Position numbers and translations under genes: made by a program | Assembly (NCBI GenBank): GCA_965214285.1 | Contig: OZ243946.1 | Location: forward strand, 2,790,001-2,854,000 | DNA from: G963422745 sp965214285 | GTDB taxonomy: Bacteria > Actinomycetota > Acidimicrobiia > Acidimicrobiales > Aldehydirespiratoraceae | Direction: 5' to 3' | Length of the DNA: 64,000 bases | Shown: in pieces, positions 47,850 through 56,818 of the stretch | Position numbering within the stretch: the stretch's first letter is position 1 | Layout of the letters: each line of letters starts with the position of its first letter | The notes under the pieces: model-generated | Database searches by the model: none | Told to the model about the DNA's origin: nothing | What the model saw: only the letters and a program-made list of their open reading frames with translations

Positions 47850-49129
47850 GTGCGGTACCCCGCGTTGATGTCGATGTAGCCATGGGTGAGATCGCAGGTC
47901 CAGATCGAGGCCTTGCCGTCGCCCACGCCGACGTCGACCGCCAGGCTCACCTCGGGCCCCTGCAGGTGCGCCGTGGCGCGCTGCTCGCTGTAGCCGGCGG
48001 CCACTGCGCCGTGCTCGGTCACCAGCTCGTCGCCGATGCGGATGGCCAGGCGGTCGCGGTCCGCTGCCTGGCCCGACTTGCCGACCGCCATCACGATGCG
48101 CCCCCAGTTGGCGTCGGCCGCGGCCAGCGCCGTGGAGACCAGCGGCGAGTTGCCGATGGCGAAGGCGATCTGGCGCGCCGAGTCGTCGTTGGCGGCACCC
48201 GTGACCGTGACCTCCACGAACTTGGTCGCCCCCTCGCCGTCGCAGATGATCTGGCGGGCCAGGTCCGCGCACACGGCGTCCAGCGCAGCCTGAAAGGCCC
48301 CCAGCCTGGCGTCGGCCGGCGTCTGGATCGGGTCGTCGATCTGCTCGCCGGTGGCGAAGGCCAGCACGGTGTCGCTGGTCGAGGTGTCGCCGTCGACGCT
48401 GATGCGGTTGAAGCTGCGGGCCACGGCGGAGTGCAGGCAGCCCTGCAACACGCTGCGCTCCACGGCCAGGTCGGTGAACACGAAAGCGAGCATGGTCGCC
48501 ATGTCGGGGGCGATCATGCCGCTTCCCTTGGCGATGCCGACCACGCCCGCGGCGCAGCCCTCGATGGCCGACGCTGCACCCTTGGCGAAGGTGTCGGTGG
48601 TGCCCATGGCATCGGCTGCGCCCTGCCAGGACTGCGGACTCGACGGCCGCACAGCGCTAGCCGCCACCGGCACGGCCTGGTGCAGGATTTCGACGGGCAG
48701 CGGCTCGCCGATCACGCCGGTGGATGCCAGATAGACGCGGCCGGCCTCGCTGCCGATCGCCGCCGCGGCCAGCTCTGCGGTGAGCGCGCAGGCGGCGTCG
48801 CCCGCTGAGCCGGTGAAGGCGTTGGCGTTTCCGCTGTTGCAGACCAGCGCCCGGGGCGCGGCGCCGTCGGCCAGCAGCGCCTTGCACCAGTCCACCGGCG
48901 CCGAGGGGCACTGCGAGCGGGTGAACACGCCGGCGACGGTGCTGCCCTCGGCCAGCTCGGCCACCAGCAGGTCGGCGACGCCCGGCGCCCGGAACCCCGC
49001 GGCGACGCTGGCGAGGCCGACCCCCGCCACGGGGGGCAGCACCGGGAAGCTCTCGGGCGCGAGCGGCGAGACCCGAGCAGCGGCGGACTCGGTGCCGGCG
49101 GCGGCTGTGTCGTTCGCAGATTCGCTCAT
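47846..49129 (-). CDS. argJ: Bifunctional ornithine acetyltransferase / N-acetylglutamate synthase
   Basis: ArgJ recycles the acetyl group from N-acetylornithine to glutamate. The self-cleavage motif is intact: KGSGMIAPDMATMLAF, with the nucleophilic Thr in ATM. ALVCNSGNANAFTGSAGDAA, VYLASTGVIGEPLPVE and SFNRISVDGDTSTSDTVLAF are further family blocks, and the C-terminus ends LTHGYIDINAGYRT as expected. The start ATG 49129 gives MSESAND; GTG 49138 is the alternative. With no argA or argE nearby, the cyclic pathway is implied. It lies 16 bp after argC. Confidence 0.95.
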   Translation of the reverse strand: MSESANDTAAAGTESAAARVSPLAPESFPVLPPVAGVGLASVAAGFRAPGVADLLVAELAEGSTVAGVFTRSQCPSAPVDWCKALLADGAAPRALVCNSGNANAFTGSAGDAACALTAELAAAAIGSEAGRVYLASTGVIGEPLPVEILHQAVPVAASAVRPSSPQSWQGAADAMGTTDTFAKGAASAIEGCAAGVVGIAKGSGMIAPDMATMLAFVFTDLAVERSVLQGCLHSAVARSFNRISVDGDTSTSDTVLAFATGEQIDDPIQTPADARLGAFQAALDAVCADLARQIICDGEGATKFVEVTVTGAANDDSARQIAFAIGNSPLVSTALAAADANWGRIVMAVGKSGQAADRDRLAIRIGDELVTEHGAVAAGYSEQRATAHLQGPEVSLAVDVGVGDGKASIWTCDLTHGYIDINAGYRT

Positions 49130-49145
49130 GTGGGTCACCGGCCGA

Positions 49146-50189
49146 TCACGGGTACACGCCGGCGGCGCTGAGGCCGGCGGTCTCGGGCAGCCCCAGGGCC
49201 AGGTTGGCGCACTGGATCGCCTGGCCCGAGGCGCCCTTCACGAGGTTGTCGAGCGCCGAGAGCACGATCACCCAGCCGGTGCGCTCGTCGACGCGGGCGC
49301 TGATGTGACAGGCGTTAGATCCGAGCGTGGCCTTGGTGGACGGCAGCCGTTCGCTGACGACCACGAACGGCTCGCCGGCGTAGGCCTCGGCCAGACACGC
49401 CAGGGCGTCGTCGCTGCTCAGGGTTGCGCCATCCTCAGCGGGGCGGGCGTAGCAGGTGGCGAGGATGCCGCGGTTCATCGGGGCCAGGTGCGGCGTGAAC
49501 AGCACCTGCGTCGCCGTGCCGGCGTGGCGGGCGATGGCCATCTCGATCTCGGGCGTGTGGCGGTGATCCAGCAGCCCGTAGGCGCTGAAGTCCTCGTCGA
49601 CCGCGCAGAAGGCGGTGCCGGCCTTGGGCACGCGGCCTGCGCCGCTGACTCCGCTGGCGGCGTCGACCACGATGCCGGTCGGCTGCACCAGCCCCGCCTT
49701 GGCCAAGGGCGCCAGGCCCAGAGCCGCAGCGGTCACATAGCAGCCGGGCGCGGCCACCAGCGCTGCGCCTCTGATCTGCTCGCGGAACAGCTCGGGCAAG
49801 CCGAAGACGAACTCGCCGAGCAGCTCGGGCGCGCTGTGGTCCTCGCCGTACCACTGCGGGTACAGGTCCGGGTCGTCGAGCCGGAAGTCCGCTGCCAGGT
49901 CGACGATGTGGCCGACGCTGTCGTTGATCTCTCCGACGACGGCCTGCGACGCGCCGTGCGGCATGGCCAGGAACGCTATGTCAGCCCCGTCGGCCACATC
50001 GGGCTCATAGGGCACGAAGCGCAGGTCGGGATAAGCGCCGGCCAGGCTCGGGTAGAGCTCAGCGACGGCGGTGCCCGCGGCGCTGTCGCCGGTGGCGGCC
50101 ACCACCTCCAGGTCGGGGTGGGCCGCGCAGAGGCGCAGCAGTTCGGCCCCGGTGTAGCCCGACGCCCCGATGATCGCTGCCTTCAGCAT
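49146..50189 (-). CDS. argC: N-acetyl-gamma-glutamyl-phosphate reductase
   Basis: The 347-residue NADPH-dependent reductase carries the Rossmann start AAIIGASGYTGAELLRLCAA, AFLAMPHGASQAVV, the active-site Cys in LVAAPGCYVTAAALGLAPL, SGVSGAGRVPKAGTAFCAVD and the His region HRHTPEIEMAIARHAG. It leads the arginine operon. A TATAGT box ends 6 nt before the ATG and no ribosome binding site is visible, so the mRNA is probably leaderless. An ARG-box palindrome lies just upstream. Confidence 0.96.
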   Translation of the reverse strand: MLKAAIIGASGYTGAELLRLCAAHPDLEVVAATGDSAAGTAVAELYPSLAGAYPDLRFVPYEPDVADGADIAFLAMPHGASQAVVGEINDSVGHIVDLAADFRLDDPDLYPQWYGEDHSAPELLGEFVFGLPELFREQIRGAALVAAPGCYVTAAALGLAPLAKAGLVQPTGIVVDAASGVSGAGRVPKAGTAFCAVDEDFSAYGLLDHRHTPEIEMAIARHAGTATQVLFTPHLAPMNRGILATCYARPAEDGATLSSDDALACLAEAYAGEPFVVVSERLPSTKATLGSNACHISARVDERTGWVIVLSALDNLVKGASGQAIQCANLALGLPETAGLSAAGVYP

Positions 50190-50195
50190 CCGATC

Positions 50196-50201
50196 ACTAT
50201 A
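50196..50201 (-). promoter_or_regulatory. -10 box of the arg operon (TATAGT), leaderless type
   Basis: TATAGT on the minus strand is followed by GATCGG (6 nt) and the argC ATG. The ARG box overlaps the region where the -35 would be. Confidence 0.6.
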
Positions 50202-50206
50202 CAGCT

Positions 50207-50226
50207 TTGTGCATGATTATGCATCA
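50207..50226. promoter_or_regulatory. ARG box (ArgR operator) before argC
   Basis: TGCAT-GATT-ATGCA (50210-50223) with weakly symmetric flanks is a palindrome of the ArgR operator type. It is centred about 27 bp upstream of the predicted transcription start, so a bound ArgR would block RNA polymerase. It also contains the TAA stop of the cobT-like gene. Confidence 0.75.
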
Positions 50227-52070
50227 CCCTGCGCGCTGTATCCCCTGTGCGATCTCCTGTGCGTCGGGTCGAGCAGGGCCACCAGGGCATCGCAGCCTGC
50301 TGCGAGCGGGTCGTCGCCGTCGATGGCGATGCTGTTGGCGATGACCCCCGACAGGTCGCCGCCGTCGACGGTCAGCGCCGCCAGTTCGATGCCGCGGCGA
50401 CGCTGCAGGGCTGCGGCCACCGCCGTGAAGTGCTCGACCAGCAAGGCCTCGCCGTTGGCCGCTGCGCTGGCGGACTCGGCGGGCGCGGCGTCGCTGACCA
50501 GCACCAGGATCCTGCGCGACTCGTGCCGTTGCGCGAGACGGCCTGCCGCCCAGATCAGCGCCTCGCCGTAGACGCTCTCGCGGGAGTGATCCGGCGACAG
50601 CATCGCGGCGAGGCTGTGGCGGGCCCGGCGCCACGGGGCGCGGGCGTCCTTGCAGACGATGTGCAGCAGCTCGGCTAGGCGTCCCGGGGCGTGCGGCTCG
50701 CCGTCGGCCTGCCAGCGGGTGCGGGCCTGTCCCCCGGCCCAGGACGCGGTGGTGAAGCCGAGCACCTCGCAGCTCGCGCCGGCCAGCTCTGTCGCCTGCG
50801 CGGCGGTGTCGACGAGCGCGGCCAGGCCCGCCGAGGCGCTGTGCTTCATCGAGCCCGAGCAGTCGACGAGCAGGCTCACGCAGGCATCCGCGCCGGGCAT
50901 GCTGCGGTCCCCTCGGAACACTCGCCGCTCGGCGGGGTCGACGGCAAGGCGGGCCAGGCGGGCATTGTCGAGGCGGCCGTCGGTGGCTGCGTATTCCCAG
51001 CCGTCGATGACCGGCCGGCTCAGCACGGCGCGCAGCTTCCTGGCCAGGCCTGGCGGGTTGACGCCGGCGCGGCGGCGCTGCTCGTCCAGTTGAGCGCGCA
51101 GCTTCTTGAGGCGGAACTCGGGCACGAGCCCCTCGGCTCGCACCACCTGGTCGTACTCGCGGGTGAAGACGCGGTAGCCGCCGAGGCTCTCCAGCGGCTC
51201 GACAGCGCGGCCCGAGCCGGCGTCGGCCGGCGCGCCGAGCGGGGCCGTGCCCGAAGCCTCGGCCGGGGCGGGCGCGGCGGCGTCGTCGAGATCGTCGAAG
51301 CCGAGGCCCGCAATGACCAGCCGGGCTCGCTGCAGGGCCGCTTGCGAGGCGGGCCGCTCGGCGGCGTCTCCCACCAGCAGCGCGGTCGCCTCGGCGATCT
51401 CGCGGGCATGCAATGCATAGGCCCGCTGGTCCGAGGCAGCCTCGGGCAGGGCGGCCAGCGCCGCGCCGATCAGCGGCAGCAGCTCGGCTCGGGTGTTCTC
51501 GATCAGGGTGTCCACAGCGGGGTCGTTGTGCGGGGCGACGAGGCGGGACCGGATCATGTGCGCCACGCAGAACAGAGCCAGGCCCACGCCGCTCTCGACC
51601 GCCCGCTCGGCCTGCATCGCTTGCGACCAGCTCCCAAAAGATGCCGCCAGGTTGGCGGGCACGCCGTGCAGCGTCGGCGAGGCCAGCGACTCGCAGCGGA
51701 TCTGCTCGGCGATGTCGAACACCAGCCGCTCCAGAGCGGCCCGCGGCGCAAGCTCGCGGTGCAGCTCCAGGTCGCAGTGCGCAAGCAGCAGGCCGAGGCC
51801 GTCAGCCGCGCCGCGGGCCGCGGCGGGCGCTGATCTGTCGAAGTCCACCGCCAGATGCGTCGAGGCCAGAGACACCGAGCGGCCGTGCATCGAGAGCCGC
51901 TGCGGGCCGAGGTCCGCGCCCGGCTCACCCGCGACCGCCCGCAGCGCCGCGGCCGCACGGCGTCGCCGCGAAGCCGGCCCGGGCCGTGTCTGCGTCTCGG
52001 GTGCCGAGGGCTGCGGAGGCAGTACCTGCTCGGCTGGGGACCGCTCAGGCGAGCTCTTCGGCGAAGACAC
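50217..52070 (-). CDS. cobT: CobT-like cobaltochelatase subunit (VWA domain)
   Basis: The 617-residue protein has a CobT-type N-terminal region, a middle block GGYRVFTREYDQVVRAEGLV followed by KLRAQLDEQRRRAG, and a C-terminal von Willebrand A domain with the MIDAS start LLVDCSGSMK (D403, S405, S407). In aerobic cobalamin synthesis CobT and the AAA ATPase CobS form a chaperone-like complex that helps CobN insert cobalt. No cobN is in this window, so a separate metal-chelation or protein-remodelling role remains possible. GTG 52070 overlaps cobS by 26 bp. The stop TAA lies within the ARG box of the next operon. Confidence 0.82.
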   Translation of the reverse strand: MSSPKSSPERSPAEQVLPPQPSAPETQTRPGPASRRRRAAAALRAVAGEPGADLGPQRLSMHGRSVSLASTHLAVDFDRSAPAAARGAADGLGLLLAHCDLELHRELAPRAALERLVFDIAEQIRCESLASPTLHGVPANLAASFGSWSQAMQAERAVESGVGLALFCVAHMIRSRLVAPHNDPAVDTLIENTRAELLPLIGAALAALPEAASDQRAYALHAREIAEATALLVGDAAERPASQAALQRARLVIAGLGFDDLDDAAAPAPAEASGTAPLGAPADAGSGRAVEPLESLGGYRVFTREYDQVVRAEGLVPEFRLKKLRAQLDEQRRRAGVNPPGLARKLRAVLSRPVIDGWEYAATDGRLDNARLARLAVDPAERRVFRGDRSMPGADACVSLLVDCSGSMKHSASAGLAALVDTAAQATELAGASCEVLGFTTASWAGGQARTRWQADGEPHAPGRLAELLHIVCKDARAPWRRARHSLAAMLSPDHSRESVYGEALIWAAGRLAQRHESRRILVLVSDAAPAESASAAANGEALLVEHFTAVAAALQRRRGIELAALTVDGGDLSGVIANSIAIDGDDPLAAGCDALVALLDPTHRRSHRGYSAQGDA

Positions 52071-53004
52071 GCTGGTAGTACTCGCTCACGATCGGGCGCT
52101 CGGCAGGGTCGCAGGCGTTCACATAGGCCAGGCGCAGCGCGGCGGCCGCGGAGCCGAAGATCTCGGCGTTCTCGGCCCAGGAGATCACCGTGCGCGGCGA
52201 CATCGGCGTGGACAGGTCCCCCGCCGCGAAGCCGACCCTGGTCATCGCCGCCAGCGCCGTCATCTTGGCGATCAGCTCGGCGCCGTCGGGCCGCCCGGCG
52301 AAGTCCGGCGCCTTGGCCGCCACCAGCTCGGCCTCCGCCGCGGGATCGAGGTAGTCGAGCTCGGCGATCATGTCCCAGCGGTCGAGCTGGGCCTGGTTGA
52401 TCGGCTGGGTGCCGTGGTACTGGCCGGTCAGGTCGCCGAAGCCGACCGTGTTGGCGGTGGCGAACAGCCGGAAGTGCGGATGGGCGGCGATCACCCGGTT
52501 CTGGTCGAGCAGCGTGAAGCGGCCGTCGCGTTCGAGCACCCGGTTGATCACGAACATCACGTCCGCTCTGCCCGCGTCGAGCTCGTCGAAGACCAGCGCG
52601 CAGGGCCGCTGCAGCGCCCAGGGCAGCACCCCGGGCGCGAACTCGGTGACCTGCACGCCGTCACGCACCACGATCTGGTCGCGGCCCACCAGGTCGATGC
52701 GGGTCACGTGGCCGTCGAGGTTGACCCGCACGCAGGGCCAGTTTAGCCGGGCCGCGACCTGTTCGAGGTGGGTGGACTTGCCGGTGCCGTGGCTGCCGGC
52801 GACCAGCACCCGGCGGTTGTGGGCAAAGCCGGCCAGGATCGCCGCGGTGACCGCCGGGTCGAAGCGGTAGGCCGGATCGACGACCGGAACGTGCTCGTCG
52901 GGCTCGGCGAACGCCAGCGGCTTCAGGCCGCCGAGCAGGTCGCCGGAGATGCCGAAGACGGCCTCGACATCGACGGCGACGGCGGGCTCGGGCCCGGGGC
53001 TCAG
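52045..53004 (-). CDS. cobS: CobS-like cobaltochelatase AAA+ ATPase, inferred CTG start
   Basis: Walker A is GSHGTGKST (about residues 70-78), Walker B ALVFDELD. VEQVAARLNWPCVRVNLDGH-type sequence, TLLDQNRVIAAHPHFRLFAT, GDLTGQYHGTQPINQAQLDR and LSTPMSPRTVISWAENAEIF match alphaproteobacterial CobS closely, including the N-terminal AVFGISGDLL block. The xsc stop and a CTG form a CTGA overlap (53001-53004) that places the start exactly before this block. An ATG at 53088 in the same frame would overlap xsc by 88 bp. The protein powers cobalt insertion together with CobT and CobN, or a related remodelling reaction. It is coupled to xsc and cobT. Confidence 0.85.
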   Translation of the reverse strand: MSPGPEPAVAVDVEAVFGISGDLLGGLKPLAFAEPDEHVPVVDPAYRFDPAVTAAILAGFAHNRRVLVAGSHGTGKSTHLEQVAARLNWPCVRVNLDGHVTRIDLVGRDQIVVRDGVQVTEFAPGVLPWALQRPCALVFDELDAGRADVMFVINRVLERDGRFTLLDQNRVIAAHPHFRLFATANTVGFGDLTGQYHGTQPINQAQLDRWDMIAELDYLDPAAEAELVAAKAPDFAGRPDGAELIAKMTALAAMTRVGFAAGDLSTPMSPRTVISWAENAEIFGSAAAALRLAYVNACDPAERPIVSEYYQRVFAEELA

Positions 53005-54767
53005 ACGAAGTCCTTGTACTGGTCGAGGTGGCGCACCGGGCGGCGCAGGGCGTCCTTGCGGAACGGGTCGCCGAGCTCCTTGGTGCACATGATCTCCAGC
53101 ACCGTGGTGACGCCGTCGTTCATCTGGGCGTCGACGGCCGCGGCCAGCGCCGGGCCGACCTCATCGAGGCGGTCCACACGCACCCCGCTTGCGCCCATTG
53201 CCACGGCTATCTCGGAGTAGTTCTCGCCGCCCTCCAGCTCGCCCGCCACGAAGCGCCGGCCGTAGAAGTCGACCTGGTTCTTCTTCTCGGCGCCCCACTG
53301 GCGGTTGTGGAACACCACGGCGGTCACGGGGATGCGATGGCGCACGGCGGTCATCGTCTCGACCATGCTCATCGCCCAGGCGCCGTCGCCGGCGTAGGCC
53401 ACCGCGGGCCGCTCCGGCGCCGCGGCCTTGGCGCCGATCACGGTCGGCAGGGCATACCCGCAGTTGCCCCAGCTCATCGGGGCGAGCATCGAGCGGGGCT
53501 CGTCGAAGCGCAGGTAGCTGTTGGCCACGGAGTTGATGTTGCCGATGTCGGTGCTGACCATCACCCTCGGCGGCATCGCCTTCTCGAGCTCGCGCAGCAC
53601 CTGGCGGGGATGCAGCCAGCTGCCGTCCTCGGCCTCGGCCTCGGCGATCATCTCCAGGCTGAAGTCGTCGGTCTCATGGGCCCAGGCGTCGAGCTGGTCC
53701 TCCCAGGCCTGCTTCTCAGCCGCGATGCGCGCCGCCCGCTGCGCCCGGTCGGCGTCGCAGGCGAGGGTGCGGCCCTCCAGGCGGCCCAGCAGCGCCGCAG
53801 CGGCAGCGCCGGCGTCGCCGCAGATGCCCACGGAGATCTTCTTGACCAGGCCGAGCATCTTCTGGTCGGCGTCGACCTGGATGATCTCGGCGTCGCCGGG
53901 CCAGTAGTCGAGGCCGTGCTGGGGCAGCGTGCCGAAAGGGCCGAGGCGGGTGCCCAGCGCCAGCACCACGTCGGCCTGGCTGATCAGCTTCATGGCCGCC
54001 ACCGAGCCCTGGTAGCCGAGCGGCCCGCACCACAGCGGGTGGCCGGCCGGGAACGAGTCGTTGTGCAGGTAGCTGTTGACCACCGCGCAGCCGAGGCGCT
54101 CGGCGAGGGCGACGGCTTGGGGCGTGGCGTCGCCCATCACCACCCCGCCGCCGCTGACCATCACCGGGAAACGCGCCCGCGCCAGCAGCTCGGCGGCCGC
54201 ATCCAGGGAGCGCTCGCCGCCGGGGCCGCGGTCCAGCGTCATGGGCTCGCCGATCTCGACGTCGATCTCGCCGTAGAAGCGGTCGCGGGGGATGTTGAGC
54301 TGGGTCGGGCCGATCTCAGAGAGCGCCCGGTCGAAGCAGCGCTGGGTGATCTCGGCCATGCGGTGCTCGTTGTTTATGTGGCCCTGGTACTTGACGAACT
54401 CGGAGAACATCGGGAGCTGGTTGGCCTCCTGGAAGCCGCCGAGCCCGATGCCCATGGTGCCGGTCTCGGGGGTGATCATCACCACCGGGCTGTGCGCCCA
54501 GTAGGCCGCGGCGACGGCGGTCACGCAGTTGGAGATGCCGGGGCCGTTCTGGCCGATCACCACGCCGTGGCGGCCGCTGACCCGGGCGTAGCCGTCGGCC
54601 ATGTGCGCCGCGCCCTGTTCGTGGACGACGGGCACCAGGCGGATCCCGGCGGGGGCGAAGATGTCCATGGCGTCCATGAAGGCACTGCCCATGATCCCGA
54701 AGATCGTGGTCACGCCGTTGGCCTTGAGGGTCTCCACGAACGCCTCGCTCGGTGTCATCTTCGTCAT
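53001..54767 (-). CDS. xsc: Sulfoacetaldehyde acetyltransferase
   Basis: The 588-residue TPP enzyme converts sulfoacetaldehyde plus phosphate to acetyl phosphate and sulfite. It opens MTPSEAFVETLKANGVTTIF, then GIMGSAFMDAMDIFAPAGIR and VVHEQGAAHMADGYARVSGR (catalytic Glu), GTMGIGLGGFQEANQLPMFS and ends with the TPP/Mg block AYAGDGAWAMSMVETMTAVR and NRQWGAEKKNQVDFYGRRFV. These long blocks are distinctive for Xsc among TPP enzymes. GAGAGG precedes the ATG. Pta upstream and tauABC/tpa in the same run confirm a dissimilatory taurine pathway. Confidence 0.95.
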   Translation of the reverse strand: MTKMTPSEAFVETLKANGVTTIFGIMGSAFMDAMDIFAPAGIRLVPVVHEQGAAHMADGYARVSGRHGVVIGQNGPGISNCVTAVAAAYWAHSPVVMITPETGTMGIGLGGFQEANQLPMFSEFVKYQGHINNEHRMAEITQRCFDRALSEIGPTQLNIPRDRFYGEIDVEIGEPMTLDRGPGGERSLDAAAELLARARFPVMVSGGGVVMGDATPQAVALAERLGCAVVNSYLHNDSFPAGHPLWCGPLGYQGSVAAMKLISQADVVLALGTRLGPFGTLPQHGLDYWPGDAEIIQVDADQKMLGLVKKISVGICGDAGAAAAALLGRLEGRTLACDADRAQRAARIAAEKQAWEDQLDAWAHETDDFSLEMIAEAEAEDGSWLHPRQVLRELEKAMPPRVMVSTDIGNINSVANSYLRFDEPRSMLAPMSWGNCGYALPTVIGAKAAAPERPAVAYAGDGAWAMSMVETMTAVRHRIPVTAVVFHNRQWGAEKKNQVDFYGRRFVAGELEGGENYSEIAVAMGASGVRVDRLDEVGPALAAAVDAQMNDGVTTVLEIMCTKELGDPFRKDALRRPVRHLDQYKDFV

Positions 54768-54815
54768 CGGCCTGCCTCTCGTCTGGTTGCGGCTTGTCTG
54801 CTTGCGGCTGGTTGC

Positions 54816-54857
54816 GGCCTCGCTGCGAGGCCTTGCCGGGGTGCCCGTCGGGGCACC
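54816..54857 (-). repeat. Two adjacent hairpins between pta and xsc
   Basis: GGCCTCG-CTG-CGAGGCC (54816-54832) and GGGTGCCC-GTCG-GGGCACCC (54838-54857) lie in the 151-bp gap, without a T-run. They may protect or process the polycistronic mRNA. Confidence 0.6.
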
Positions 54858-54918
54858 CGTTGCGCGAGCCCTGCGGACCGCGAATCGTACCGCCGCTCAC
54901 CCTGGCGGCGGCAGCCGT

Positions 54919-55881
54919 TCAGCCGTCGTCGCGCCGGGCTTCGCCGTGCGCGGCGGCCTGGGCGGCGGCCTGCATGGCTGCGATCACCGCCACGTTCACG
55001 ATGTCGTCCGCAGAGCAGCCCCTGGAGAGATCGTGCAGCACCTTGTCGAGGCCCTGCAGCAGCGGCCCGAAGGCCTGGGCGCCGGCGAGGCGCTCGGTGA
55101 TCTTGTAGGCGATGTTGCCGCTGTCGAGGTCGGGGAACACGAAGACGTTGGCGCGGCCCGCCACCGGCGAGTCCGGCGCCTTGGCCGCGGCCACCTCCGG
55201 CACCCAGGCGGCGTCGAACTGCAGCTCGCCGTCGACCGCGAGATCGGGCGCCGTCTGTGCGAGCAGGCGGGTCGCCTCGACGACCTTGTCGACCCTGGCG
55301 TGCGCGGCGCTGGCCTTGGTGGAGAACGACAGCATGGCCACCCGCGGCTCGTCGCCGGTCAGCTCGGCGAAGGTCGCCGCGCACGACACGGCCACCGTGG
55401 CCAGCTCGGCGGCGCTGGGCTCGACCAGCACCCCGCAGTCGCCGTAGACCACAGGCCGCCCGTCGGCGAGCACGAAGAAGAAGCAGCTGCTGAGCGTGGC
55501 CACGCCTGGCGCCAGGCCGATCACCCGCAGCCCGGCTCGGATCACGTCCGGCGTGGAACGGGTCGCCCCGGCGACCGCGCCTGCAGCCCAGCCCGTGCGG
55601 ACCAGCGCGGCGGCAACCACCAGCGGGTCGTCTGCGTCGAGCGGGCGACCCGCCCAGGGGCCTTCGTCGACCGCTGCCAGCTCGGCGACCAGTTCGGTAG
55701 CCGGGGCGTGCCCGGCGTCGGCCAGGCAGGCGATGTCGCGGCCGATCAGCAGCGGCTCGGCCAGGCCCTCGCTGCGCAGGCGCTCTGCGGCATGTATCGC
55801 ACGCGGGTCGTCGCCGTCGGCCAGCAGGATGCGCTGAGGTACGGCGGCCGCTCGGCGGTGCCAGTCGTCGACGACACCCAC
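54919..55881 (-). CDS. pta: Phosphate acetyltransferase (short form)
   Basis: The 320-residue enzyme moves the acetyl group of acetyl phosphate to CoA. Motifs: RILLADGDDPRAIHAAERLR, DPLVVAAALVRTGWAAGAVA, GATRSTPDVIRAGLRVIGLA, VPEVAAAKAPDSPVAGRANV and VFPDLDSGNIAYKITERLAG, all diagnostic of the Pta catalytic domain. It lacks the N-terminal regulatory domains of long Pta. Placed between tauC (10 bp) and xsc, it takes the acetyl phosphate made by Xsc into central metabolism. It starts with GTG. Confidence 0.94.
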   Translation of the reverse strand: MGVVDDWHRRAAAVPQRILLADGDDPRAIHAAERLRSEGLAEPLLIGRDIACLADAGHAPATELVAELAAVDEGPWAGRPLDADDPLVVAAALVRTGWAAGAVAGATRSTPDVIRAGLRVIGLAPGVATLSSCFFFVLADGRPVVYGDCGVLVEPSAAELATVAVSCAATFAELTGDEPRVAMLSFSTKASAAHARVDKVVEATRLLAQTAPDLAVDGELQFDAAWVPEVAAAKAPDSPVAGRANVFVFPDLDSGNIAYKITERLAGAQAFGPLLQGLDKVLHDLSRGCSADDIVNVAVIAAMQAAAQAAAHGEARRDDG

Positions 55882-55891
55882 AGCGGCTGGG

Positions 55892-56818
55892 TCAGCCCTT
55901 GCCTCGCCAGGGAATCAGCAGCGACTCCAGGTAGCGCAGGGTGATGTCCATCAGCACGCCGAGCAGGGCGATGACGATGATGCCCACCACCACCACGTCG
56001 AGGCGGAAGAACGGGCTGGCCGCGAAGATCATCGCCCCGAGGCCGTCGGAGGTGCCGACCAGCTCGGCGGCCACGAGCGTGCCCCACGAAACGCCCACCG
56101 CCACCCGGAAGCCGGTGAACAGCTCGGGCAGGGCGTTGGGCAGCAGCACCCGCATCAGCACCTGGCGCTTGGAGGCGCCCAGCGAGTAGGCCGCCCTGAT
56201 CTTGGAGAGGTTGGCGGCCTGCACGCCCGAGCGGGCGGCGATGATCATGATCCAGACGCTGGCGAAGATCAGCAGCCTCACGGCGGTGCCGTCGCCGATG
56301 CCGAATACCAGGATGAACAGCGGCAGCAGAGCCAGCGGCGGGATCGGGCGGAACACCTCGACCGGCGTGTCGAAGAAGCCGCGGGCCCGGCTCGAGAGGC
56401 CCATCGCGAAGCCGACGGGCACGCCCAGCAGGGTCCCCCAGAGCATGCCCCGCAGCACCCGCCAGAGGCTCGTGGTCGTGTGCTCCCAGAGGGTGGAGCC
56501 CTTGAACTCCTCGCCCCCGAAACTCAAGGCGTAGAAGGTGTCCCAGGTGTCGCGCATCGACGGGAACTGGAGCGGCTCGAGGAGCTGCCAGTACGAGCCC
56601 TTGCAAGCCTGATCGGCGTTGCAGGCCGCTATCCGCAGCTTGTCGCTCAGACCGGGCGTCTTGAACTCGTCGGGAAAGCCCCAGGCGTAGGTGGCAACGA
56701 ACCAGAACACCACCAGGCCCACCAGCGAGACGGCGCTCCACAGCGGCAGGCTGCGGACGACGCTGGAGTCCCCGAAGGTGACGGTCTTGCGTGCGGTCTC
56801 TCCGCTGCGGCGGCTCAC
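55892..56818 (-). CDS. tauC: Taurine/sulfonate ABC transporter permease
   Basis: The 308-residue permease has a first membrane helix (PLWSAVSLVGLVVFWFVATY), an unusually long periplasmic loop of about 75 residues (with two Cys, AACNADQACKG) and then the BPD_transp_1 core. The core includes LRGMLWGTLLGVPVGFAMGL and the EAA loop AAYSLGASKRQVLMRVLLPN with ALPELFTGFR. GTG 56818 overlaps the tauB stop (GTGA), with GGAGGAG as ribosome binding site. It forms the membrane channel with TauB and TauA. Sulfonate specificity is inferred from tpa, xsc and pta. Confidence 0.9.
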   Translation of the reverse strand: MSRRSGETARKTVTFGDSSVVRSLPLWSAVSLVGLVVFWFVATYAWGFPDEFKTPGLSDKLRIAACNADQACKGSYWQLLEPLQFPSMRDTWDTFYALSFGGEEFKGSTLWEHTTTSLWRVLRGMLWGTLLGVPVGFAMGLSSRARGFFDTPVEVFRPIPPLALLPLFILVFGIGDGTAVRLLIFASVWIMIIAARSGVQAANLSKIRAAYSLGASKRQVLMRVLLPNALPELFTGFRVAVGVSWGTLVAAELVGTSDGLGAMIFAASPFFRLDVVVVGIIVIALLGVLMDITLRYLESLLIPWRGKG

